Shown: piece by piece, positions 1 to 8,655 of the stretch
How positions within the stretch are numbered: the stretch's first letter is position 1
How the letters are laid out: the number at the start of each line of letters is the position of its first letter
NCBI RefSeq assembly: GCF_030815085.1
Contig: NZ_JAUSWG010000015.1
Direction: 5' to 3' (one strand)
Length of the DNA: 64,000 bases
Source of the DNA: Paraclostridium ghonii
GTDB taxonomy: Bacteria; Bacillota; Clostridia; Peptostreptococcales; Peptostreptococcaceae
The notes under the pieces: model-generated
The model's input: only the letters and a program-made list of their open reading frames with translations
Database searches by the model: none
Told to the model about the DNA's origin: nothing
Made by a program: the position numbers and the translations under genes

Positions 1-257
1 AACCACTCTGCAGATTCAGTTAAAATAACAGCTTGTTCTTTTTCAACTTGAATGAATCCTCCAGATATTTTTGCTTCTTTAAATTTACCTTCTTTTTTTA
101 TACGTAGAGTCCCATCTGATAATCCCGAAACTAAAGGTCTATGGTTTTTTAATATACCTCTATCTCCTTCAGTAGTTCTAACTATTATCATCTCTGTTTG
201 ACCTTCATAGAAGACTTTTTCAGGAGTAACAATTTTAACCGCAAATTCACTTGCCAT
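1..257 (-). CDS. atpC: ATP synthase epsilon subunit, 3' end beyond window
   Basis: Partial gene: about 85 codons are visible and the C-terminus runs off the left edge. The translation starts MASEFAVKIVTPEKVFYEGQ and contains the GDRGILKNHRPLV segment typical of the beta-sandwich domain of F1 epsilon. Epsilon belongs to the central rotor stalk, couples the c-ring to catalysis and restrains ATP hydrolysis. The ATG lies 9 nt after a GGAG SD sequence and directly follows atpD, as expected for the last gene of an atp operon. The helical C-terminal domain cannot be judged. Confidence 0.95.
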   Translation of the reverse strand, partial: MASEFAVKIVTPEKVFYEGQTEMIIVRTTEGDRGILKNHRPLVSGLSDGTLRIKKEGKFKEAKISGGFIQVEKEQAVILTESAEW

Positions 258-259
258 TA

Positions 260-1654
260 TTATCTACTCTCCTTCGCTTTTTCAACTGCCTCTTCTATAC
301 TTCCTACGAATAAGAAAGCTGATTCTGGTAAGCTATCATGCTTACCTTCTAATATTTCTTTGAAACTTCTTACAGTTTCTTTAACAGGTACATATTTACC
401 TGGTATTCCTGTAAACTGTTCACCAACGAAGAATGGTTGAGATAAGAATCTCTCTATCTTTCTAGCTCTGTTAACAGTTATCTTATCTTCATCAGATAAT
501 TCATCCATACCAAGTATAGCTATTATATCTTGAAGTTCTTTATACTTTTGAAGTATAGATTGAACTGATACTGCTATCTCATAATGCTCTTTACCAACTA
601 TAGATGGGTCAAGAACTCTAGATGTAGACTCTAATGGGTCAACAGCTGGGAATATACCTAGAGAAGCTTTTTGTCTAGATAAAACTGTTTTAGCATCTAA
701 GTGAGTGAATGTTGTAGCTGGTGCTGGGTCAGTTAAGTCATCGGCAGGTACATATACAGCCTGAACTGATGTTATAGACCCTTTGTTTGTAGATGTTATT
801 CTTTCTTGTAATCTACCCATCTCTGTTGCTAATGTTGGTTGGTATCCAACTGCTGATGGAGTACGTCCAAGAAGTGCAGAAACCTCAGACCCTGCTTGAG
901 TGAAACGGAATATATTATCTACGAATAATAAAACGTCTTGTCCTTGTTCATCTCTGAAGTATTCAGCCATAGTAAGACCAGTTAAAGCAACTCTCATTCT
1001 TGCTCCAGGTGGCTCATTCATTTGTCCAAATACTAGAGCTGTTTTATTTATAACTCCTGTATCGCTCATCTCGTGGAATAAGTCGTTACCTTCTCTTGTT
1101 CTCTCTCCAACACCTGCGAATACTGATATACCACCGTGTTGAGTAGCTATGTTGTTTATAAGCTCTTGTATAAGAACTGTTTTACCAACTCCAGCTCCTC
1201 CGAATAGACCTATCTTACCACCTTTTAAGTATGGTGCTAATAAGTCAACAACTTTTATACCAGTCTCTAGTATCTCAGCTCCTGGGTTTAATTCGTCGAA
1301 TGCTGGCGCTTCTCTATGTATAGGGTTTTTAGGAGCATCCTTTGGAGCTTCTTTACCATCAACTGGCTCCCCTAATACATTGAATATTCTTCCTAAAGTT
1401 TCTTCTCCTACAGGAACACTTATAGCAGCTCCTGTATCAACAACTTCCATACCTCTTACAAGTCCATCAGTTGAACTCATTGATATACATCTTACAGTAT
1501 CATCACCAACGTGTTGTGCAACCTCTACAACTATTTTCTTATCTCCGTGCTTTATCTCTAATGCATTTAATAGATTAGGTAAGCTTTTTTCATCATTGAA
1601 CTTTACGTCAACTACTGGCCCGATAACCTTAACTATTTTACCTATATTTGCCAT
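260..1654 (-). CDS. atpD: ATP synthase subunit beta
   Basis: Catalytic beta subunit of the F1 hexamer, 464 aa, the usual family length. The P-loop GGAGVGKT is at residues 152-159 and the catalytic-loop motif GERTREG at about 183-189. The hinge motif DELSDED near residue 390 corresponds to the classical DELSEED segment that contacts the gamma shaft. It hydrolyses or makes ATP at the cytoplasmic face. It lies between atpG and atpC on the same strand with short gaps and a good SD (AGGAGG) before the ATG, so it is co-transcribed with the rest of the operon. Confidence 0.99.
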   Translation of the reverse strand: MANIGKIVKVIGPVVDVKFNDEKSLPNLLNALEIKHGDKKIVVEVAQHVGDDTVRCISMSSTDGLVRGMEVVDTGAAISVPVGEETLGRIFNVLGEPVDGKEAPKDAPKNPIHREAPAFDELNPGAEILETGIKVVDLLAPYLKGGKIGLFGGAGVGKTVLIQELINNIATQHGGISVFAGVGERTREGNDLFHEMSDTGVINKTALVFGQMNEPPGARMRVALTGLTMAEYFRDEQGQDVLLFVDNIFRFTQAGSEVSALLGRTPSAVGYQPTLATEMGRLQERITSTNKGSITSVQAVYVPADDLTDPAPATTFTHLDAKTVLSRQKASLGIFPAVDPLESTSRVLDPSIVGKEHYEIAVSVQSILQKYKELQDIIAILGMDELSDEDKITVNRARKIERFLSQPFFVGEQFTGIPGKYVPVKETVRSFKEILEGKHDSLPESAFLFVGSIEEAVEKAKESR

Positions 1655-1670
1655 GTCCTAACCTCCTTAT

Positions 1671-2534
1671 TTATTGAGCTGAAGAAGCTCCTGCAACTAT
1701 CTCAGATATTTCTTGAGTAACCGCAGCTTGTCTTGCTCTATTGTATTGTAATTCTAAATTAGATATCATTTCATTTGCATTATCTGTTGCAGATTCCATA
1801 GCTGTTCTTCTTGCCGCTTGCTCAGAAGCATAAGATTCAGCTAATCCTCCGTATATCATTCCTGATACATACTTAGGAACTATAAACCCAAGCACAGCAT
1901 CTGGAGAAGGTAAGTATTGAACTGCCGCTCCACTTTTCTTCTTCTCTTCATCTTTGTTAGCTTCTACACTTACTGGTAAAAGCTTAACTAGTCTTGGTTC
2001 TTGACTTAATGCAGAAACGAATTCTGTATATATTAATTTAACTTCATCTATATCTCCGTTTTGATAAGATTCCATTATAGTTTTCGATATATTCATTATA
2101 TCTTCATAGTTAGCATTTTCAACAGATTTTATTGAACCTATTAATTCAAAATTTCTTTTGCTAACAAATTCTTTTGCTTTCTTTCCTACAGTAATAACCT
2201 TAACATTATTAGAACCTTCAGTTTCGGCAACTAATGCTTTAAATACATTTGAGTTGTATCCTCCTGCAAGTCCTCTATCTCCAGCTATTACTACATAACA
2301 TCTATTTTTAACTTCTCTTTGTTTAAGAAATTCACTTTTAACTCCGCTCGTACTCTTAGCTATATTTTCTACAGCCTCTTTTAAAGTGTCAAAGTACGCT
2401 TTAGAACTTTCAGCTTTTTCCTTAGCTCTTCTAAATTTAGAAGAGGAAACTAATTCCATAGCCTTAGTTATTTGTTTCGTATTTTCAACACTGGCAATAC
2501 GAGTTTTGATTTCTTTCATTCCAGCTCCTGCCAA
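1671..2534 (-). CDS. atpG: ATP synthase subunit gamma
   Basis: Central shaft subunit of F1, 287 aa. The N-terminus (GMKEIKTRIASVENTKQITKAME) and C-terminus (YNRARQAAVTQEISEIV) are the two family-diagnostic coiled-coil helices that rotate inside the alpha/beta ring. The start is a TTG: AGGAGG lies 8 nt upstream of it, whereas the first internal ATG (Met6) is 23 nt away and too far. It sits 28 nt downstream of atpA and 16 nt upstream of atpD, inside the operon. Confidence 0.98.
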   Translation of the reverse strand: MAGAGMKEIKTRIASVENTKQITKAMELVSSSKFRRAKEKAESSKAYFDTLKEAVENIAKSTSGVKSEFLKQREVKNRCYVVIAGDRGLAGGYNSNVFKALVAETEGSNNVKVITVGKKAKEFVSKRNFELIGSIKSVENANYEDIMNISKTIMESYQNGDIDEVKLIYTEFVSALSQEPRLVKLLPVSVEANKDEEKKKSGAAVQYLPSPDAVLGFIVPKYVSGMIYGGLAESYASEQAARRTAMESATDNANEMISNLELQYNRARQAAVTQEISEIVAGASSAQ

Positions 2535-2562
2535 TTGAGTTACCTCCTTTTTTTAAAAAGGA

Positions 2563-4065
2563 TTACGCTTCTACAACAAATTTCTTTTTGAAATCGTTTA
2601 TAGCGTTTGTTAATTCTTGAGCAAATTCATCATTTGCAAGAATTTTTTCTCCTATTTGTGGATAATTAGCATCTATAAATTCTAGTAATTCTGCTTCAAA
2701 TCTCTTTATGTTATTTACAGGTATATCTGCTAATAAGTTATTTGTAACTGCAAATACCATTATAACTTGATTTGAAACTTCCATTGGTTGATGTTCTCCT
2801 TGTTTTAGAACTTCAACGATTCTTTCCCCTTGAGCAAGTCTCTTTTTCGTATCTTCATCTAAGTCAGATCCAAATTGAGCAAATGCAGCAAGCTCTTTAT
2901 ATTGAGAGTAAAGAAGTTTTAATGGTCCTGCAACTTTTTTCATTGATTTTATTTGTGCAGATCCTCCAACCCTTGAAACTGATATACCAGGGTCAACCGC
3001 AGGTCTTATTCCTGAGTAGAATAATTCTGGCACAAGATATATTTGTCCGTCTGTTATTGATATAACGTTAGTTGGTATATAAGCAGAAACGTCTCCACCT
3101 TGTGTTTCTATTATAGGTAATGCAGTTATTGATCCTCCGCCTAATTCATCAGATAATTTAGCTGCTCTTTCTAGTAATCTTGAATGTAGGTAGAATACAT
3201 CTCCTGGGTACGCTTCACGTCCTGGTGGTCTCTTAAGTAATAATGACATTTCTCTGTATGCAACGGCATGCTTAGTTAAGTCATCATATACTATTAATAC
3301 ATGTTTTCCATCAAACATAAATTCTTCACCCATAGTAACACCTGCATATGGAGCTAAGAATTGAAGTGGTGCAGATTCAGACGCAGTAGCAGAAACTACT
3401 ATTGTGTAATCCATTGCTCCACCTTTTTCTAATGTACTAACAACTTGAGAAACAGTAGAACGTTTTTGTCCTATTGCAACATATATACATACAACGTCTT
3501 TACCTTTTTGGTTAAGTATTGTATCTATACATATAGATGTTTTACCTGTTTGTCTATCTCCGATAACAAGCTCTCTTTGTCCTTTACCGATTGGTATCAT
3601 GGCATCTATAGCTTTTATTCCTGTTTGTAATGGTTGATGAACAGATTTTCTAGCCATTATTCCTGTAGCTTCAGATTCAACCGGTCTGAATTTTTCAGTA
3701 TTTATAGGTCCTTTTCCATCAACTGGTTGTCCTAGTGAGTTAACAACTCTACCTAGCATAGCTTCACCAACTGGAACTTGAACTATATTACCAGTTCTTT
3801 TTACGATGTCTCCTTCTTTTATTCCAGAGTCATCTCCTAATATAACTGCCCCAACCATTTCTTCTTCAAGGTTAAGAGCCATTCCGTATACTTTTCCTGG
3901 GAACTCTAATAATTCACCAGCCATAGCTTTTTCTAATCCGTAAACACTAGCTATACCGTCCCCAACTTTTAAAACACTTCCTGTATCTGTTAACTCTACT
4001 TTATTTTCGTAATTTTTTATTTGCTCTTTTATTATAGCACTTATTTCTTCTGGTCTTAAATTCAT
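2563..4065 (-). CDS. atpA: ATP synthase subunit alpha
   Basis: Regulatory nucleotide-binding alpha subunit of F1, 500 aa, normal length. The P-loop GDRQTGKT is at residues 169-176. The segment with GGSAQIKSMKKVAGPLKLLYSQY follows the conserved VSRVGG, containing the arginine finger region. The start ATG is preceded by GGAGGGCGGTGAACCC, giving a good SD. The gene follows atpH with a 15-nt gap and precedes atpG. Confidence 0.99.
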   Translation of the reverse strand: MNLRPEEISAIIKEQIKNYENKVELTDTGSVLKVGDGIASVYGLEKAMAGELLEFPGKVYGMALNLEEEMVGAVILGDDSGIKEGDIVKRTGNIVQVPVGEAMLGRVVNSLGQPVDGKGPINTEKFRPVESEATGIMARKSVHQPLQTGIKAIDAMIPIGKGQRELVIGDRQTGKTSICIDTILNQKGKDVVCIYVAIGQKRSTVSQVVSTLEKGGAMDYTIVVSATASESAPLQFLAPYAGVTMGEEFMFDGKHVLIVYDDLTKHAVAYREMSLLLKRPPGREAYPGDVFYLHSRLLERAAKLSDELGGGSITALPIIETQGGDVSAYIPTNVISITDGQIYLVPELFYSGIRPAVDPGISVSRVGGSAQIKSMKKVAGPLKLLYSQYKELAAFAQFGSDLDEDTKKRLAQGERIVEVLKQGEHQPMEVSNQVIMVFAVTNNLLADIPVNNIKRFEAELLEFIDANYPQIGEKILANDEFAQELTNAINDFKKKFVVEA

Positions 4066-4080
4066 GGGTTCACCGCCCTC

Positions 4081-4623
4081 CTAAGATATTACTTGAGATA
4101 GTTGTTCCTTCATTTTATCTAAACGATTTTTAACCGTTCCATCTATCTCTTCATTTCCAAGTCTAACTAGGACTCCTCCTAATACAGACTCATCTACTTC
4201 ATTTTTTAGAATAACTGTTTTATTGTATTTAGCTGAAAGTTTACCTTGAAGTCCTTCAAGTTCGTCATCTTTCATAGGAAGTGCTGTTATAGCAATTCCT
4301 TCTAATATATTATTTTTATCATTTAATAAAGTTTTAAAAGCTTCTGTTATACTAGCTATTAAAGCTAATCTATCTTTATCAGCTAATATTTTCATGAAAT
4401 TTAACATTTCTTTATTTATTTGAGATCCAAATACATTAGATATTAAATCTTTTTTATCTTCCTTTGAAACTATAGGAGACTTTAATATATTCGAAAACTC
4501 TTTATTTTCTTTTATTATATCTACTACAGCCTTTAGCTCATTATATAGATTTTCAGTTGAGTTAGACTCTTCTCCAACTTGGAATAAGGCTTCAGCGTAT
4601 CTGCTTGCAATTGTATTTATCAT
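4081..4623 (-). CDS. atpH: ATP synthase subunit delta
   Basis: Peripheral-stalk subunit linking F1 alpha to the b subunits, 180 aa. The N-terminal helical domain (ASRYAEALFQVGEE) and the C-terminal segment (DESVLGGVLVRLGNEEIDGTVKNRL) match the OSCP/delta family. It overlaps atpF by 4 nt (ATGA arrangement), which suggests translational coupling. It sits in the standard atpB-E-F-H-A-G-D-C order. Confidence 0.97.
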   Translation of the reverse strand: MINTIASRYAEALFQVGEESNSTENLYNELKAVVDIIKENKEFSNILKSPIVSKEDKKDLISNVFGSQINKEMLNFMKILADKDRLALIASITEAFKTLLNDKNNILEGIAITALPMKDDELEGLQGKLSAKYNKTVILKNEVDESVLGGVLVRLGNEEIDGTVKNRLDKMKEQLSQVIS

Positions 4624-5120
4624 TGAGCTTCGCCTACCTCTTTTATAAAGTCATTTATTAGCTTTTCATGCTTAGACTTGTCTAGGTCTCTTTCTATAAC
4701 CTTAGATGCCGCAAGTAAAGCTATTGAAGATATATCATCTTTCACTTCATTCATAACTTTTTGTCTTTCTTGTACTATATCTTTGCTAGCTTTTTCTTTT
4801 ATGCTTGTAGCTTCATTTTTAGCTGTAGATATTATGTCCTCTGATTTTTGTTCTGCTCTTAATGTTGCTTGTTTTATTATTTCTTGTCCTTGTTCTTTAG
4901 CAGAACTTAATTTTTCTTCAAATTCTTTTTTGAACTTTTCACCCTCAGATTTAGTTTGTTCTCCTTGAGCTAAGTTTGTTTGAATATCTTTTTCTCTAGC
5001 TTCTATTATTCCTAAAACAGGCTTAAATAAAAGCTTCTTTAAAATAACAAACACTAAGAATGTATTTATTAATTGGAATAATAATTCATATGATATTCCA
5101 ATTAGTGGTTTTAATTCCAT
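4620..5120 (-). CDS. atpF: ATP synthase subunit b
   Basis: Peripheral stalk b subunit, 166 aa. One N-terminal membrane helix (about residues 10-30, LLFQLINTFLVFVILKKLLF) is followed by a long charged coiled coil rich in Glu, Lys and Ala. Only one b-type gene is present, so the stator is a b homodimer. It overlaps atpH by 4 nt and follows atpE after a gap of about 95 nt that contains no gene. Confidence 0.97.
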   Translation of the reverse strand: MELKPLIGISYELLFQLINTFLVFVILKKLLFKPVLGIIEAREKDIQTNLAQGEQTKSEGEKFKKEFEEKLSSAKEQGQEIIKQATLRAEQKSEDIISTAKNEATSIKEKASKDIVQERQKVMNEVKDDISSIALLAASKVIERDLDKSKHEKLINDFIKEVGEAQ

Positions 5121-5215
5121 CCTTATTCCTCCTTTCTACTAATCACAATTCGTAATTAGGAGATGGTTACCCACCTCCTATTTATGATGACTTAAACTTT
5201 AATTCTTACAAATTC

Positions 5216-5473
5216 CTATTTTAAATATCCTATTAATGGATTAGCAAATATAAGGATTATAGCGATAACTAAACCATATATTGCTGAAGACTCTGCAACT
5301 GCAGCTCCAAGTAACATTGTTTGAGTTATATCTCCTTTAGCTTCTGGTTGATTACCAACCGCCTCAGCAGCTTTACCTGCTGCGAATCCTTGTCCTATTC
5401 CTGCTCCTATACCTGTCATAACTGCAAGACCTGCTCCTATAGCTGACCCTGCTAATAATATAGCTGTTTCCAT
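5216..5473 (-). CDS. atpE: ATP synthase subunit c with Na+-type ligand set
   Basis: Proteolipid c subunit, 85 aa, two membrane helices joined by the polar loop with NQPEAK. The start is the ATG at 5471-5473, 8 nt after AGGAGG; the longer frame adds 8 residues without an SD of its own. The ion site contains Gln28, Val59, Glu61, Ser62, Ser63 and Tyr66. These positions match Gln32, Val63, Glu65, Ser66, Thr67 and Tyr70 of the structurally defined Na+ c-ring of Ilyobacter tartaricus (recalled). I infer Na+ coupling; the sequence alone does not exclude H+ use at low Na+. Confidence 0.97.
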   Translation of the reverse strand: METAILLAGSAIGAGLAVMTGIGAGIGQGFAAGKAAEAVGNQPEAKGDITQTMLLGAAVAESSAIYGLVIAIILIFANPLIGYLK

Positions 5474-5529
5474 AATTGTTTCCTCCTTAAATTTCAATAA
5501 TTTTTATTTTTTGTTTATTTACATATAAA

Positions 5530-6231
5530 TTACTCTGTAGCATTTGATACAAATACCATTGTAAGCATTATAAATATGAACGATTGTAGTAATCCTGCAA
5601 ATATATCAAAGTATAAATGTAGTGGTACCGGTATTATTAATTGTCCAAAAGGTATATCTAGGCCTGTTAACTTCATTGAAACGAATCTTAGGAATTCATA
5701 AAGTAGTCCCATTATAACAGCTCCACCTAATATATTACCAAATGGACGGAAACTTAATGATATAGGTTTTGCTAACTCACCTATTATATTAAGCGGTAAT
5801 AAAAACGGTATTGGCTCAAGTAACCCTTTGAAGTAAGATAACCCACTTGACTTGATACCTGCATAATAAATCATAAAGAATGTTATTAATGCCCATGCTA
5901 ATGTAGTGTCTAAATCTGTTGTAGGGGATCTAAATCCTAATAGACCTATAAGGTTTGAAGCTGCAAAGAAGAAGAATAAACTCCCTAGATATGGAACTAT
6001 AAAAGGTAATTTTTTTATAGCTTTTTCTCCCATAGTATCCTTTACAAACTTATCAAGTCCACCTATAACAAATTCTAAAAATATTTGTACTTTACTAGTT
6101 GGAACTTTCTTTAAGTTTCTAGTTAAGAAATAAGATGCTATAGCAAGACCTGCTATTATTAGCCAACTTGTTATAACTGTATCACTTAACTTAAAGTTTC
6201 CAAAATATAATATATATCGTGCTTGACTCAC
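5530..6231 (-). CDS. atpB: ATP synthase subunit a
   Basis: Membrane stator subunit a, 233 aa, about five to six hydrophobic helices. The essential arginine is Arg162 in SLSFRPFGN, equivalent to Arg210 of E. coli. This subunit forms the ion half-channels against the c-ring. The start is a GTG preceded by AAAGGAGG at 7-nt spacing, with the upstream atpI stop only 2 nt away. It is first of the structural subunits after two small accessory genes. Confidence 0.98.
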   Translation of the reverse strand: MSQARYILYFGNFKLSDTVITSWLIIAGLAIASYFLTRNLKKVPTSKVQIFLEFVIGGLDKFVKDTMGEKAIKKLPFIVPYLGSLFFFFAASNLIGLLGFRSPTTDLDTTLAWALITFFMIYYAGIKSSGLSYFKGLLEPIPFLLPLNIIGELAKPISLSFRPFGNILGGAVIMGLLYEFLRFVSMKLTGLDIPFGQLIIPVPLHLYFDIFAGLLQSFIFIMLTMVFVSNATE

Positions 6232-6233
6232 AG

Positions 6234-6623
6234 TTACGCCTCCTTTCTTTTAAGTTTGTCTATTACTAATGTTTTGCCTAATATAGAAAACTTAGTGCTC
6301 AATAAGCCTATGGTAGTTCCAATAATATTTATGTGTGGAGATTTTGCTGAAACAAATAAAACCACACCTACTATTATCATCCTTATTATGTATCTACTTG
6401 TTGAATATATTTGAGCCTTATTAGTAGGATACGTTACTGATTTTTGCAACGATATAGCTAGTAATCTAAAATTTAACATAGCTATTATGCTCCCAAACAC
6501 AAGACCTGTAAGCATTTCCTTTGGAGAGTTTGATAAAAAAACAATTAATATAGCTGCGATTAAATCAATTATGACTATACCTTTATTAACTTCTTTTATT
6601 TGCTTTTCTAGACTAATATTCAT
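6234..6623 (-). CDS. atpI: ATP synthase accessory subunit I (AtpI-like)
   Basis: Small integral membrane protein, 129 aa, with about four hydrophobic segments (IVIIDLIAAILIVFL; GLVFGSIIAMLNFRLLAISL; IIRMIIVGVVLFVS; IIGTTIGLLSTKFSILG). The pattern GSIIAMLNFRLL resembles the ATP synthase I chain family, which aids c-ring assembly and is not part of the final complex. It ends 2 nt before atpB and begins 4 nt after the AtpZ-type gene, which supports this identity more strongly than sequence similarity alone. Confidence 0.85.
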   Translation of the reverse strand: MNISLEKQIKEVNKGIVIIDLIAAILIVFLSNSPKEMLTGLVFGSIIAMLNFRLLAISLQKSVTYPTNKAQIYSTSRYIIRMIIVGVVLFVSAKSPHINIIGTTIGLLSTKFSILGKTLVIDKLKRKEA

Positions 6624-6627
6624 TTAA

Positions 6628-6858
6628 TCACTTCCTTTTTGCATATACAATTAAGGTTTTATAAACACCACTAAATGCACCACCTATTCCTAATAAAAGG
6701 AAAATTAATAATAAAAACGGACTACTTCCGAATTTATCATCTAAATACTTCCCTATAAAAGCACATCCTAAAATAGGAATTAATATCATTATTCCTACTT
6801 GGCTCAATAAAGAAAGCATGCTAAGTACTTGTACATATTTTCTATGTTTATCATCCAT
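6628..6858 (-). CDS. atpZ: AtpZ/AtpI-type small membrane protein
   Basis: Protein of 76 aa with two transmembrane helices and the segment GKYLDDKFGSSPFLLLIFLLLG typical of the AtpZ family encoded at the 5' end of atp operons. The start is placed at the internal ATG (6856-6858): AGAGG is 10 nt upstream of it, but abuts the ATG at 6867 with no spacing. It is the first gene of the operon. A proposed role in divalent cation handling or complex assembly comes from the family, not from this sequence. Confidence 0.85.
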   Translation of the reverse strand: MDDKHRKYVQVLSMLSLLSQVGIMILIPILGCAFIGKYLDDKFGSSPFLLLIFLLLGIGGAFSGVYKTLIVYAKRK

Positions 6859-6867
6859 AAATATCAT

Positions 6868-7413
6868 ACCTCTTGTATCATAGTTTATACATTAATCTTA
6901 TCAGACAATTATTTCTTATTATGTAAATGTATTTGTTTGAAACATTGAATATTTTAATTGTAAATTATATTCCATTATTATATTTCTTTTAAATATTTTT
7001 ATCAATACCTAATCTGCATTTTAAAGTTTCAGTTTTTTCATTTTTGTATAAATTTTGAATAATTTTTTTTAATTATTCAAATGTACAGATTATAGAATAA
7101 ATTGATTTTATATTTTTTATTTACTAGTTTATACTTATATAATCTTCATTATGCTGGTATTTATGCACATTTTTACTTTTTAAAACATTTGAAAAATTTC
7201 AACTTTTCAATATATTTTTTTGGCTTAAATTCATAAAATCTATATATATATTATACCTTTTATGAAAATTTTTCTACAAATAATTACATTTTTAAAAATT
7301 ATTTTATAATATTTTTTTATTTTATAATATTTTTTTAAATATAATTTGAATATAATTCCATGTATTCTTTTAATAGGTATTTATTCCTAATTTTTACATT
7401 TAATTACTTAATC
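6868..7413. other. Long AT-rich intergenic region upstream of atp operon
   Basis: About 550 nt without a credible gene on either strand, very rich in A and T. It must hold the promoter of the leftward atp operon, but I could not settle on one -35/-10 pair. It contains a perfect 18-bp tandem duplication at 7301-7336, listed separately, and otherwise no strong dyads. Confidence 0.6.
7301..7336. repeat. Perfect 18-bp tandem duplication
   Basis: The 18-mer attttataatattttttt occurs twice head to tail (7301-7318 and 7319-7336). It is pure A/T and lies far upstream of the atp operon. It may be a slippage product or an UP-element-like tract. Confidence 0.8.
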
Positions 7414-7446
7414 TAAAAAGGCATCTATAAACCTTTATAGATACCT
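7414..7446 (-). terminator. Rho-independent terminator after upp
   Basis: Near-perfect stem aggcatctataaa/tttatagatacct (7419-7446), followed on the minus strand by five T residues. It lies 12 nt beyond the upp stop codon. Confidence 0.85.
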
Positions 7447-7458
7447 CTTTTATATTTT

Positions 7459-8088
7459 TTACTTAGTTCCAAATAATCTATCTCCAGCGTCTCCTAATCC
7501 TGGAACTATATATCCATGATCATTTAATTTTTCATCGATATTAGCTACATATATATCAACATCTGGATGATATTTGTGAACTTCTTCTATACCTTCTGGA
7601 GAAGCAACTAAGTTAACTAATTTTATAGTTTTAGCTCCATCTCTTTTTAATACATCTATTGCTGCTACAGCAGATCCCCCAGTAGCTAACATCGGGTCAA
7701 CTACTATCATTTCTCTTTCATGTATATCTTGTGGGAATTTACTATAGTATTCAACTGGTTGTAAAGTTTCTGGGTCTCTGTATAAACCTACATGTCCAAC
7801 TTTTGCCGCTGGAACTAAGTTTACAAGTCCATCTACCATTCCTAATCCCGCTCTTAATATAGGAACTATTCCTAATTTTTTACCAGCTATAACTTTTGCT
7901 TTAGTTTTTACAACAGGAGTTTCTACTTCTATCTCTTCTAGAGGTAAATCTCTTGTTATTTCATATCCCATAAGCATTGTTATTTCTGTTAAAAGTTCTC
8001 TGAAATCTTTAGATCCTGTATTTTTATCCCTCATTAAAGTTAACTTATGTTGTACTAATGGATGATCTGCTACTACTACTTTTTTCAT
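7459..8088 (-). CDS. upp: Uracil phosphoribosyltransferase
   Basis: Pyrimidine salvage enzyme, 209 aa, making UMP from uracil and PRPP. The PRPP-binding loop is VDPMLATGGSA and the uracil-binding C-terminal segment is VPGLGDAGDRLFGTK, both family hallmarks. The ATG is 8 nt after AGGAGG. It lies 12 nt after rpiB and ends at a strong terminator, so rpiB and upp probably share a transcript. No uracil-responsive attenuator was seen upstream. Confidence 0.98.
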   Translation of the reverse strand: MKKVVVADHPLVQHKLTLMRDKNTGSKDFRELLTEITMLMGYEITRDLPLEEIEVETPVVKTKAKVIAGKKLGIVPILRAGLGMVDGLVNLVPAAKVGHVGLYRDPETLQPVEYYSKFPQDIHEREMIVVDPMLATGGSAVAAIDVLKRDGAKTIKLVNLVASPEGIEEVHKYHPDVDIYVANIDEKLNDHGYIVPGLGDAGDRLFGTK

Positions 8089-8100
8089 TATGTAAGCCTC

Positions 8101-8547
8101 CTAATTATTTTGTTCTATGTCATTTAACATATTTACTCTTCTTAAGTGTCTTTCACCTTCAAATTCAGTGTTTATCCATGTATCAACAATCTCAATAGCT
8201 AATCCTTTTCCTATTACTCTCTCTCCTAAAGAAAGCATATTTGCATTATTATGTGCTTTTGACATTTTTGCAGAGAATGTATCTGAAACAACTGCACATC
8301 TAATACCTTTAACTTTATTAGCTGCTAATGAGATTCCTATACCTGTTCCGCAACATAATATCCCATAGTCTACGCTCTTACTAACAACAGCATTAGCAAC
8401 CTTTTCTCCATATATAGGATAGTCTACTGAGTCTACACCATTTTCAGTTCCAAAGTCTACGCATTCAATTCCTTTTGATTCTAAGTGTTTTTTTATTTCT
8501 TCTTTTAAATTATATCCACCGTGATCACTACCTAAACCTATTTTCAT
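8101..8547 (-). CDS. rpiB: Ribose-5-phosphate isomerase B
   Basis: Interconverts ribose 5-phosphate and ribulose 5-phosphate, 148 aa, matching the RpiB family. Hallmarks are GSDHGGYNLK at the N-terminus, the catalytic-loop CCGTGIGIS (with the catalytic Cys) and NNANMLSLGERV. It supplies ribose for PRPP and pairs naturally with upp downstream. The ATG follows GGAGGTATTGTACC. Confidence 0.96.
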   Translation of the reverse strand: MKIGLGSDHGGYNLKEEIKKHLESKGIECVDFGTENGVDSVDYPIYGEKVANAVVSKSVDYGILCCGTGIGISLAANKVKGIRCAVVSDTFSAKMSKAHNNANMLSLGERVIGKGLAIEIVDTWINTEFEGERHLRRVNMLNDIEQNN

Positions 8548-8598
8548 GGTACAATACCTCCAGTACTTTTATATAAATGGATTTATACTTAATTTTAT

Positions 8599-8604
8599 AT
8601 TATA
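8599..8604 (-). promoter_or_regulatory. Possible sigma-A -10 for rpiB-upp
   Basis: A perfect TATAAT on the minus strand, about 52 nt before the rpiB start. The hexamer 17 nt upstream (ATGCAA) is a poor -35, so this rests mainly on the -10 element. Confidence 0.35.
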
Positions 8605-8655
8605 CTAAACTTTAAACTTTTTTGCATCATTTCCTCTTAATTATTTTATATATTA

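Noticed and set aside
1149..1661. Long plus-strand reading frame of 170 codons opposite atpD
   Set aside because: It is antisense to a fully conserved gene, has no SD, and shows the low-complexity Ser/Pro/Ile composition of shadow frames. The same applies to the other plus-strand frames opposite minus-strand genes.
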